Part shown: positions 18,488-25,963 of the stretch, one piece after another | Numbering within the stretch: position 1 is the stretch's first letter | Layout: each line of letters begins with the position of its first letter | Assembly: GCA_963837345.1 (NCBI GenBank) | Contig: CAWIMX010000001.1 | Coordinates: 2,542,001-2,606,000, forward strand | Source of the DNA: CAWIMX01 sp963837345 | Lineage (GTDB): Bacteria; Acidobacteriota; Vicinamibacteria; Vicinamibacterales; CAVVIG01 | Direction: 5' to 3' | DNA: 64,000 bases | Notes under the pieces: generated by a model | The model's input: the letters and a program-made list of their open reading frames with translations, nothing else | Databases searched by the model: none | Told to the model about the DNA's origin: nothing | Program-made: the position numbers and the translations under genes

Positions 18488-20071
18488 TCAGCGCGATCGC
18501 CTCGGCCGCCAGGACAACCCGAGCTCGAACAAGCTCCTCGACGCGAACGTGGACGTGAACAGGTTCGAGAGCAGCCCGATCGCCAGCGTGACGGCGAAGC
18601 CGCGGACCGGGCCGGTACCGAATTGAAAGAGAAACGCCGTCGCGACCAGGGCGGCGAGGTGCGTATCGACGAGCGTCACGAACACCCGCCGGAAGCCCGC
18701 ATCGATCGACGCACGAACGCTGCGCCCGGCCGCGCGCTCCTCCTTGATGCGCTCGAACACCAGCACGCTCGAATCGACGCCGACGCCCATCGTCAGGACG
18801 AACCCCGCGATCCCTGGCAGCGTCACGATCACCCCGAGGTAGGCCATCCAGCCGAGCACGATCACGAGATTCAACACCAACGCGATCACGGCGTTGACGC
18901 CGGCCCGCCGGTAGTACGCCAGCATGAACAGAACGACGAGCAGCAGTCCCACAATCGACGCGACCATGCCGGCCCGCACGGCGTCGGCTCCGAGGCTGGG
19001 CCCGATCGTCTGTTCCTCGACGATCGACAGCGGCGCGTCGAGCGAGCCGGATCGCAGGACGATGGCCAGATCCTGGGCCTCCTGTGGCGTGAATCGTCCA
19101 TGGATCAGACCGTCTGTGGTAATGACGTTCTCGATCCGCGCGACCGACCGGATGTGCCCGTCGAGGACGATCGCAAGCTCGCGCCCGAGATGGCCGGCGG
19201 TGGCTTTCCCGAACGTCACGCCACCGTCGCGGCTGAGCGTGAACCGAACAGCGGGCAGGCCGTTGTCGTCGACCACGGGCCGCGCGCTGCGAAGGTCGCG
19301 GCCGGTGACGGCTGCCCGTCCGAGTGCGAAGTACTGCACGGCGCCGTCGCCCGTATCGGTGACGTCGTCGTCGGCGATCTGGCCGCCTAGTTCGAGCGAT
19401 TGACCTTCCAGAGCCCCTCGCGTCGGTGACGGACCTCGTTCGACCATCCGGAGCTCGAGCACTCCCATCGTCTGGATGAGCGACGTCGCCCTGGCGAGAT
19501 CGGCGACACCCGGGAGCTGTACCAGGATCTCGTCGCCGTCACGCCCTTGTGGAGCAATGTTCGGCTCGCTGACGCCGAGGTCATTGACCCGGCGTTCAAT
19601 CGTCTCGCGCGCTTGCAGGAGAGCCTGGCCGCGCAGCTTCATGCGGACGTCCGGACGCATGGCGAAGGTGAAGGCGTCGTTCGAGCCACGCGTCCGCGTG
19701 AACGTCGCGTTCACGTCGGCCGTCGCGTCACGAAAGGCGGCGGCCTGCTCGGGAGAAACGCCCTCGACGATGAATCCGGCGGGCCCTGTCGAGGTGATGG
19801 TCGTGAACGAGACGCCGGCGGTTTCGAGCGCCTGGCGCAGGTGCTCGATGGCGCTCAGCGTTTCAGACCGCCACGCCTCCTCGGTCTGCACGCGCAGCAC
19901 GAGGTGGACGCCGCCCTTCAGATCGAGGCCGAGCTTCAACTGCTTGTCGAGCAGCCAGCTCGGCCCGCCGAGTCGGTAGCGCGCCGCGACGATCGGGTAG
20001 ATGCCGACCGCGCCGAAGACCCCGAGAACGACGAGAATGACGACAACCTTCGCATAGACACGTCGAGCCAT
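18488..20071 (-). CDS. secD: SecD-like protein-export membrane protein, without SecF or YajC
   Basis: The 527-residue protein starts at ATG 20071 (GGGAGGAATCTC ahead). It has an N-terminal membrane helix, KLGLDLKGGVHLVLRV (the SecD LDLxGG motif), a large periplasmic P1 region (RETIERRVNDLGVSEPNIAP), and a C-terminal bundle of five or six helices with RSGSLDAPLSIVEEQTIGPS. SecDF uses the proton gradient to help preproteins leave SecYEG. Two conserved spots are changed: the usual VDANVLIFERIREE reads VDSSVLVFERIKEE, and the DSNLTTL segment reads DTHLAAL. No secF or yajC lies next to it. It may be a diverged second copy rather than the housekeeping SecD. Confidence 0.85.
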   Translation of the reverse strand: MARRVYAKVVVILVVLGVFGAVGIYPIVAARYRLGGPSWLLDKQLKLGLDLKGGVHLVLRVQTEEAWRSETLSAIEHLRQALETAGVSFTTITSTGPAGFIVEGVSPEQAAAFRDATADVNATFTRTRGSNDAFTFAMRPDVRMKLRGQALLQARETIERRVNDLGVSEPNIAPQGRDGDEILVQLPGVADLARATSLIQTMGVLELRMVERGPSPTRGALEGQSLELGGQIADDDVTDTGDGAVQYFALGRAAVTGRDLRSARPVVDDNGLPAVRFTLSRDGGVTFGKATAGHLGRELAIVLDGHIRSVARIENVITTDGLIHGRFTPQEAQDLAIVLRSGSLDAPLSIVEEQTIGPSLGADAVRAGMVASIVGLLLVVLFMLAYYRRAGVNAVIALVLNLVIVLGWMAYLGVIVTLPGIAGFVLTMGVGVDSSVLVFERIKEERAAGRSVRASIDAGFRRVFVTLVDTHLAALVATAFLFQFGTGPVRGFAVTLAIGLLSNLFTSTFASRSLFELGLSWRPRRSR

Positions 20072-20137
20072 GAGATTCCTCCCATCCACGCACCCAGACA
20101 CACCACGACCGGATTGACGGTTCGGGCGGGCGGGGAA

Positions 20138-20476
20138 TCAGATGAGCAGAGGAAACGTGTCCGGGTGCGGAGGTCCGTGTGGAGCGGGATCGTCAAGCCG
20201 CGTCGAGGACGTGCAGGCCGCGACGTCGGCGAACGGCGCGACGCGAGATGCCACCTCGCGGCAGGAATAGCCCACCGCCGATGCTGCAGACGACCCGACA
20301 AGGGCCGGGAGGGGGCCGTCGATGTGAGAGGCCGGGGGGACGCTCGACGGCCGCGTGTGACGCGCCGCGGGACAATCGGGGGATCCCAGCCGCACGGGCG
20401 CGTGGGCGCCGCTCACGGACCACGCGCCGAGCGACAGGAGCAGTGTCGCCGTCGTCAACCAGGCGAAAGACCGCAC
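20138..20476 (-). CDS. possible small secreted protein
   Basis: The 112-residue frame begins with a credible signal peptide (MRSFAWLTTATLLLSLGAWS, then VSGAHA). The rest is Pro/Ser/Ala-rich with three cysteines and no recognised motif. It is divergent from the PP2C phosphatase gene (33 bp between starts) and could share the intergenic promoter. The composition is close to what random high-GC sequence would give, so it may not be real. Confidence 0.4.
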   Translation of the reverse strand: MRSFAWLTTATLLLSLGAWSVSGAHAPVRLGSPDCPAARHTRPSSVPPASHIDGPLPALVGSSAASAVGYSCREVASRVAPFADVAACTSSTRLDDPAPHGPPHPDTFPLLI

Positions 20477-20508
20477 GAGACAGGCTACTATGAAAGCGCG
20501 GCGTCTGT

Positions 20509-21486
20509 ATGGAACCTGTCCTGGACCTGATTCACGAACAGCTCTCGGATCGACGCAGCCGGTTGGCGGCGGCTGCGGACCGGGTGGCCGACCGGACGGC
20601 GTTGGATGGCCTGCTGCTGGAGGTGGACGACGCCCTCGCTCGCGTCTCCACGGGATCGTACGGGCTGTGCGACCACTGCCATGGTCCCATCGAGACGGAC
20701 CGGCTCCTGTCGGACCCTCTGACGCGGCTGTGCCTCGACTGTCTGTCGCCGGCCGAATTGCGCGCCCTCGAGCGCGATATCGAGACCGCGGCGCAGATCC
20801 AGGCCGGTCTGCTGCCGCCGTCTGCCATCAGTCACGGCTCATGGGAAGCCGCCTACCGGTACCACCCGGCGCGTCTCGTGAGCGGCGACTACTGCGACAT
20901 CGTGCCGGCGGGCGACGGCCGGCTGCACTTCTTCCTGGGCGACGTGGCGGGCAAGGGCATTGCGGCCTCGATGGTAATGGCACAGTTGCACGCGATGTTC
21001 CGGACGCTGATGCCTCTCGATCTGCCACTCGTGGACATCGTCGGACGCGCGAGCCGGCTGCTGTGCGAGAGCACGCTCTCCACGCAGTACGCCACGCTCG
21101 TGAGCGGCACGCTGGAGCCCTCGGGCGCCGTCTCGCTGTGCAACGCGGGGCATCCGGCGGCGCTGCTCGTGCGCGAGGAAGACGTCGTGTGCCTCGAGTC
21201 GACGGGCATGCCCCTCGGCATGTTCTGCACCCAGGCGTACGCGGTTGCCCAGGCATCGATGGCCCCGGGCGACACACTGCTGCTCTACACGGACGGCGTG
21301 ACCGAGGCCCAGAACGCGGCGGGGGAGGACTACGGCGTTGCCCGTCTGCTCGATCTCGCGCGACAGCGCCGCCGCGACACGCTTGCCGTTCTGCTCGATG
21401 CGTGCCTGGAGGACGTGCGCACCCATCGCGGACTGGCGTCGCCGCACGACGACATCACGGTAATGGCAGTGCGGCGCGTGGGGTAG
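20509..21486 (+). CDS. PP2C-type (SpoIIE/RsbU-like) phosphatase with N-terminal DksA-type zinc finger
   Basis: The 325-residue protein has two parts. The first 85 residues have helices and a four-cysteine zinc finger, CDHC (54-57) and CLDC (75-78), as in DksA/TraR. The rest is a SpoIIE-type PPM phosphatase: ERDIETAAQIQAGLLPPSAI linker, SGDYCDIVP, HFFLGDVAGKGIAASMVMAQ, NAGHPAALL, LLLYTDGVTEAQN and SPHDDITVMAVR, with the metal-binding aspartates in place. Such enzymes usually dephosphorylate anti-anti-sigma factors in partner-switching. No STAS or anti-sigma gene is nearby, so the target is unknown. The zinc finger may sense redox state or bind a partner. Confidence 0.88.
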   Translation: MEPVLDLIHEQLSDRRSRLAAAADRVADRTALDGLLLEVDDALARVSTGSYGLCDHCHGPIETDRLLSDPLTRLCLDCLSPAELRALERDIETAAQIQAGLLPPSAISHGSWEAAYRYHPARLVSGDYCDIVPAGDGRLHFFLGDVAGKGIAASMVMAQLHAMFRTLMPLDLPLVDIVGRASRLLCESTLSTQYATLVSGTLEPSGAVSLCNAGHPAALLVREEDVVCLESTGMPLGMFCTQAYAVAQASMAPGDTLLLYTDGVTEAQNAAGEDYGVARLLDLARQRRRDTLAVLLDACLEDVRTHRGLASPHDDITVMAVRRVG

Positions 21487-21546
21487 CCGCGCTCACTTCG
21501 GCGTCGCGAACGCGATCGAGCCGCCGGACGTGGCACCGTCTGTCGG

Positions 21547-22062
21547 TCACCGCGGACGCCCGGTAAAGACGGGCACGAGCAGGTACTCGGAGAGCGCATC
21601 GGCACTCTCGAACACGCGCCCCGTACTGGGCGTGCGGATCTGGAGCGTGTCCCCTGGCCCGGGGGTAAACACGAGCTGGAGGCGATGCTCGCGCGGCGGC
21701 AAGCCATCGACCGACGTGAACTCGTAGCGGCAATCCATCACCGCGGCGTCGAGGTGCGGGGTGACTGTGAGCGTCACAGCCGGAGACGCCGGCTTGCGCA
21801 CCACAAACCCCCCGGTCGTTTCGTCCGGGTTGACGAGGATGTCGCGGGTGGATGCCTGCTCGAATTCGCGTCGGAACGCCACGGCGTCACGGGCGATCGC
21901 GACGCGAAGGTCGTTCACGAGACGGCGGCCGCTTCGCCGAACGAGGTCCTCCCGGTGGGCGACAACCTCGTCCTCTCGCACGCGCACATCGTCCCGTTTG
22001 CGCTCGTCGGCCGCAATCCGTTTGATCCAGTCCGCCGTAGGTCCGCGTGTCGTTTCGATCAT
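21547..22062 (-). CDS. hypothetical protein
   Basis: The 171-residue protein is not recognised. ATG 22062 (MIETTRGPTADWIKRIAADE) is chosen over one 27 bp upstream because it gives a compact helical N-terminus. It has a charged helix region up to about residue 70 (RDAVAFRREFEQASTRDILV), then a beta-rich part (ASPAVTLTVTPHLDAAVMDC; HRLQLVFTPGPGDTLQIRTP). It has no signal peptide or membrane segment and is likely cytoplasmic. It lies at the edge of the stress gene cluster but has no clear TGNACA-type promoter. Confidence 0.6.
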   Translation of the reverse strand: MIETTRGPTADWIKRIAADERKRDDVRVREDEVVAHREDLVRRSGRRLVNDLRVAIARDAVAFRREFEQASTRDILVNPDETTGGFVVRKPASPAVTLTVTPHLDAAVMDCRYEFTSVDGLPPREHRLQLVFTPGPGDTLQIRTPSTGRVFESADALSEYLLVPVFTGRPR

Positions 22063-22200
22063 CTCATCACCATGACGATTCAGCGCCAACCCTCCGGGGA
22101 CGTTCCTTTCGGCTGGCGATAGCCAAGCCCACGGTCAGGAGCCTCGAGTCGGGCCCCGGCGCACGCTCTTCGCACGTTGCGGGTCGAGGGCGCCCCGCCA

Positions 22201-22533
22201 TCACAGGTCCAACTCTGACCGGTCGCCCTTGACGGCGGTCGCATACTGCTCCACTTGACGGGCTCCGCGCGCCACGACGTCAGCCACGTTGTCCCGGACG
22301 TCCTGACCCTTCCGCGTGAGATCGCCGACCGCCTCGCCGACGCGGGTGCTGGCGCGCTGATATCGCTTGGATGCCCGCCGGCCCAGACTCGCTGCCGAGT
22401 CGGTCGCACGATCCCGCAGCTCTGCCGCCAACCGCGGGGCAAACCACACCGCGAGGCCAACGCCCACGAATGTTCCCGCCAAGAGTCCGATGGCGAATCG
22501 GTGGTTCCGCTCTCCGCCTGTTTGCGTGCTCAT
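22201..22533 (-). CDS. YtxH-family small membrane-anchored protein
   Basis: The 110-residue protein starts at ATG 22533. One N-terminal membrane helix (FAIGLLAGTFVGVGLAVWFA) is followed directly by PRLAAELRDRATDSAASLGR and a long amphipathic helix up to the acidic C-terminus. This is the YtxH plan, a general-stress family of unknown biochemical role. A TGNACA-N22-TATGCT element lies 21 bp upstream. The gene is one of three stress-type small genes in 22.2-23.5 kb. Confidence 0.8.
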   Translation of the reverse strand: MSTQTGGERNHRFAIGLLAGTFVGVGLAVWFAPRLAAELRDRATDSAASLGRRASKRYQRASTRVGEAVGDLTRKGQDVRDNVADVVARGARQVEQYATAVKGDRSELDL

Positions 22534-22554
22534 GTGACTGGTACTCCTGCGACG

Positions 22555-22589
22555 AGCATACGCGTGCCGCCAGGCGCGAAGGTGTCCAG
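22555..22589 (-). promoter_or_regulatory. repeated stress promoter, site upstream of ytxH-like gene
   Basis: On the minus strand TGGACA, 22 bp, TATGCT; the start codon follows 21 bp later. It is one of the TGNACA-N21/22-TANNNT elements found across the island. Confidence 0.5.
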
Positions 22590-22620
22590 AACGGCACATT
22601 CCCCGTGACGGTCATGTCGT

Positions 22621-23226
22621 TCACTCGCTCTTGACGACCGCGACTGGCTCCACGGGCGCGGCATGCTCGACTCGGGCGCTTGGACGGTCGGAGTTGCCGA
22701 AATCTCCTTTGGTCTCGCCAGTCGACGAGATGTCCTCGGCGCCCGTTTCTTCCAGCACGCGCTTGCCTTTGCCCACCCACTCTTCGTCATCCGCGTGGAC
22801 CGACAGCAGAATCCCGCCCTTCCGCATCTGCCCCTCATACCGCTTCGCTTGGTACTCCGGAATCCCCAGTCCGATGAGCGCACCCGTGGTGCCGCCGACC
22901 GCCCCGCCGGCGCCCATGCCTGCGAGAGTCGCCACGATCGGACCCGCCGCAATGAACGGTCCGACGCCTGGAATCGCCAGCATGCCGATGCCGGCCAGCC
23001 AACCTAGCGCCCCGCCGATGACCGCTCCCGTGCCCCCGCCCGCCACTGCGCCTTCAGCCAACTTGGTGCCCTTTTCATGGCCGAAGGCCTTCGAGCCGAC
23101 GTTCTGCGGAAACAGCACCGAAATGTCGGTGTTTCGAAACCCCTTGGCTCTCAACGTGTCGACGGCCGCGTCCGCGCGCTCGTGAGTCGGGTAGACGCCA
23201 AACACTGCAGTGTTCTTGCTGGACAT
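22621..23226 (-). CDS. YflT-like general stress protein with glycine-zipper segment
   Basis: The 201-residue protein starts at ATG 23226 after AGAGGAGGCGAC. The first 50 residues (AVFGVYPTHERADAAVDTLR, AKGFRNTDISVLFPQ) look like the heat-induced YflT domain. The middle is very rich in Gly and Ala (GGGTGAVIGGALGWLAGIGM, GMGAGGAVGGTTGALIG) and could form a membrane-inserting glycine zipper. It is followed by GIPEYQAKRYEGQMRKGGIL and an acidic tail. The protein at 57292-57861 has the same plan. The function is unknown. A TGCACA-N21-CACACT promoter element precedes it. Confidence 0.8.
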   Translation of the reverse strand: MSSKNTAVFGVYPTHERADAAVDTLRAKGFRNTDISVLFPQNVGSKAFGHEKGTKLAEGAVAGGGTGAVIGGALGWLAGIGMLAIPGVGPFIAAGPIVATLAGMGAGGAVGGTTGALIGLGIPEYQAKRYEGQMRKGGILLSVHADDEEWVGKGKRVLEETGAEDISSTGETKGDFGNSDRPSARVEHAAPVEPVAVVKSE

Positions 23227-23246
23227 GTCGCCTCCTCTGATGCCGC

Positions 23247-23280
23247 AGTGTGACTCGGGCCATGACGTTCGTCTGTGCAA
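23247..23280 (-). promoter_or_regulatory. repeated stress promoter, site upstream of YflT-like gene
   Basis: On the minus strand TTGCACAGAC, 16 bp, GTCACACT (TGCACA-N21-CACACT). It ends 20 bp before the start codon at 23226. It is back to back with the DUF3309 site at 23320-23352 in one divergent intergenic region. Confidence 0.6.
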
Positions 23281-23319
23281 TCGGGCACATTCGGCCACCG
23301 ACGCCCCCGTGTGCGGTTG

Positions 23320-23352
23320 TGGACAGACGGTCGGCTCTCGACTGGCTACCGT
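23320..23352 (+). promoter_or_regulatory. repeated stress promoter, site upstream of DUF3309 gene
   Basis: TGGACAGAC, 16 bp, GCTACCGT (TGGACA-N21-TACCGT), 44 bp before the ATG at 23397. It is one of the best matches to the island-wide element. Confidence 0.65.
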
Positions 23353-23396
23353 TGAGGGCATCGAGCCGCCACCTGTCATTCCGTGAAGGAGAACCG

Positions 23397-23549
23397 ATGT
23401 TCACGATCCTGTTTATTGTTCTGGTCCTGATGCTCGTCGGGGCGCTGCCGTCGTGGCCGCACAGCCGGGGGTGGGGATATTACCCTAGCGGCGGCATCGG
23501 GCTCGCCGTGCTCGTTCTGGTGATCTTGCTGCTGTCCGGTCGACTCTGA
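23397..23549 (+). CDS. DUF3309 family small membrane protein
   Basis: The 50-residue protein starts MFTILFIVLVLMLVGALPSW behind GAAGGAGAACCG. It has two hydrophobic segments separated by PHSRGWGYYPSGGIG, the diagnostic DUF3309 loop. The family is found as abundant tiny inner-membrane proteins in stress contexts; the role is unknown. It is followed after 15 bp by the penicillin-binding protein gene, so both could be read from the 23320 promoter. Confidence 0.85.
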   Translation: MFTILFIVLVLMLVGALPSWPHSRGWGYYPSGGIGLAVLVLVILLLSGRL

Positions 23550-23564
23550 CGCTCGAGACGCATC

Positions 23565-25787
23565 TTGAAGCTGCACGTCAAGGGAACTCGGCGGATCGTC
23601 CTCCTTGCCTGCGCGGGCGCCGTGTCCGCCGCGTTCCTGCTCGTCGTGGTGCTGGGACTTGTCGAGTTCCATCACGTCCATGTCGATCGCCGCAACCTGC
23701 CCGACCTCGGCCCCCTCACGCGTTTCGAATTTTCGACCGTCGGTCACGTCTACGATGCCGGCGGCACACCGCTCATCGCGCTGGCCCGAGAGTCTCGCGA
23801 GATCACGCGGTACGAGGACCTGCCCTCGATCGTTCGCGACGCGATCCTGGCCGCCGAGGACAAGCGCTTCTTCTCTCACAACGGGGTCGACTACCTCAGT
23901 GTGCCTCGCGTCCTCGGGAAAGTCCGCCTCGGCATGCTGGCGGGACAGCTGGTCCGCGGCGGCCGCCACGGCGCGCTGGACGGCGCGGCGCTCTTTCCGC
24001 AGGGCGGGTCGACGATTACCCAACAGCTCGTGCGAGGCAATCTCCTCGGTCCGATGACGATGTTGGAGAACAGCCACCAGCTCCGCCACGCCGGGCTCAT
24101 GGCCGGCCTTCTGTCGTCGGTCGTAGGCGCGCGAAGCGTCAACATGCTGGCTCGGAAGCGTGAAGAGATTCGGCTGTCGTTATGGCTCGAGCAGGAGATG
24201 GCGGAGCAGTTCGGGTCGAAGCGCCGCGCGAAGGAAGAGATTCTCGCCCGATACGCGAGCTTCGTGTACATGGGCGACGGTCAGTACGGGTTCGCGAGAG
24301 CGGCGGAATACTACTTCGGCCGGCCGCTCAGCACCTTCACCGCCGACGATGCCGACAAGGCCGCGCTGCTCGCCAGTATTCCCAAATCACCTCGCGACTA
24401 CGCTCCGAATGTCAATAACGCGGTGCGGGTCTTGCGCCGGCGAGACCAGACCCTGAACCTGATGCGGGCGCGCGGATCTATCTCGGCTGAAGCAACGGCG
24501 CTTGCCAAGAGCCGCGCGCTTCAGATTGTGCATCACGAGACGCCGCCGCCGCTTCTGGCGCCAGCAGTGGTCGAGCACGTGCTCGAGGAGTTCAAGACCC
24601 GCTACGCCGACGTCGGTGTGGAGGACCTGCTCCAGGGGCGAATCCAGGTGTACGCGACGGCGGACGTTCGCGTGCAGCACATCGTGAACGACGCGCTGGA
24701 GCACGGACTCGCGCGATACGAGAAGCGACATCCGAGCGCTCGGGGGATCGTTCAAGGCTCGGTCGTCGTGCTGCAGAACCGTGACGGCCGAATTCTGGCC
24801 GAGGCGGGCGGCCGACAGGTCTTCACCGGTCGGTCGGCGTCCTATCGCGACTACAACCGGGTGACGCAGTCGCTCCGGCAGCCCGGATCCGCGATGAAGC
24901 CCCTGGTTTACCTCGCGGCGTTCTGGGAGTCGGGCTTCACGCTCGACACGCTGGTACCCGACGAACCGATCAGCGTGCCAAATGGAGCGGGGCAGACGCG
25001 GAAATGGATCTCGAACTACGATGGCCGCTTCAAGGGCCTGATCCCGGTCCGTCAAGCGCTTGCCGAGTCCAGAAACGCCGCGGCGATCTGGGTCAGCGAG
25101 CAAATCGGGATCGACCGCGTGCTGCAGATCTCGAGAAGCCTCGGCGTTCAGACGCCGCTGGAGCGCTACCCCGCGACGGCTCTGGGTGCCTCCGAACTGC
25201 GCCTCCTGGAGCTGGCCAACGCGTATCGCGCGATGGCCTCGGGGATCGTGGCAGAGCCGTATGTGATCAAGGCGATCGTGCGTGCATCGGGCGACGTGGT
25301 GGCGCCCACGAGACGCAGCCCGTCGGCCATCTCGATTGATGCCGCCGCGCTCGCCCTTATCCAGGAAGGCCTGCGTGGTGTCGTGCGCCTGCCCACCGGC
25401 ACGGCGCACGCCCTGGCTTCACCCGCGTTTCCCATCGCCGTGATGGGAAAGACCGGGACGACCGACGATTTCAGGGACGCGATCTTCGTGGGCTCGACGT
25501 ACGGTCCCGACGGGATCACCGTCGCCGTCAGGATAGGCTTCGACGACAACCGGTCGCTGGGATCGGGAGAAACTGGCTCGAGGGTGGCGCTCCCGGTGTT
25601 TCAGGAAGTGCTGCTCGCCGTGTACCGCGACGGGATCGTCGGCGCCCCGCCGGTGTTTCCCCACGCGATGGAAGCACGGATCACCGCATCCCTGGCGCCT
25701 CCAGCGCCCGCAACCGACGCGGAGGGCGACATCGCATCCGTGTCCGGTGTGCCGTTCGGCACAGTCCGCGGCTTCGCGACCGACTAA
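23565..25787 (+). CDS. class A penicillin-binding protein (glycosyltransferase/transpeptidase)
   Basis: The protein has 740 residues. The start appears to be TTG 23565, as no ATG lies before the membrane anchor (RIVLLACAGAVSAAFLLVVV). The GT51 domain has AAEDKRFFSHNGVDY with the catalytic Glu near residue 98, and GGSTITQQLVRGNLL near 147. The transpeptidase domain has the SxxK motif in RQPGSAMKPLVYL (about 440), SRNAAAIWV as SxN (about 502) and MGKTGTTDDFRDA as KTGT (about 628). It polymerises and crosslinks peptidoglycan at the outer face of the inner membrane. An insertion between SVPRVLGK and GGSTI lengthens the GT domain. It lies 15 bp behind DUF3309 in a stress setting. Confidence 0.92.
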   Translation: MKLHVKGTRRIVLLACAGAVSAAFLLVVVLGLVEFHHVHVDRRNLPDLGPLTRFEFSTVGHVYDAGGTPLIALARESREITRYEDLPSIVRDAILAAEDKRFFSHNGVDYLSVPRVLGKVRLGMLAGQLVRGGRHGALDGAALFPQGGSTITQQLVRGNLLGPMTMLENSHQLRHAGLMAGLLSSVVGARSVNMLARKREEIRLSLWLEQEMAEQFGSKRRAKEEILARYASFVYMGDGQYGFARAAEYYFGRPLSTFTADDADKAALLASIPKSPRDYAPNVNNAVRVLRRRDQTLNLMRARGSISAEATALAKSRALQIVHHETPPPLLAPAVVEHVLEEFKTRYADVGVEDLLQGRIQVYATADVRVQHIVNDALEHGLARYEKRHPSARGIVQGSVVVLQNRDGRILAEAGGRQVFTGRSASYRDYNRVTQSLRQPGSAMKPLVYLAAFWESGFTLDTLVPDEPISVPNGAGQTRKWISNYDGRFKGLIPVRQALAESRNAAAIWVSEQIGIDRVLQISRSLGVQTPLERYPATALGASELRLLELANAYRAMASGIVAEPYVIKAIVRASGDVVAPTRRSPSAISIDAAALALIQEGLRGVVRLPTGTAHALASPAFPIAVMGKTGTTDDFRDAIFVGSTYGPDGITVAVRIGFDDNRSLGSGETGSRVALPVFQEVLLAVYRDGIVGAPPVFPHAMEARITASLAPPAPATDAEGDIASVSGVPFGTVRGFATD

Positions 25788-25963
25788 AGTGCCCTGCGTC
25801 GGTACACAGCTGCCCACCCTCGAGTCGAAGACGAACACTCGCGCAGCACCGGAATGAATCATGAACCTTTCCCATGGCGGATTGGCGACCGTCTGGGGAA
25901 CCGCCCTTCGGTTGACGAAGCCCTTTCGTCGCTTGGTGGCCGGACGGACAACCTGGAGGAGAG

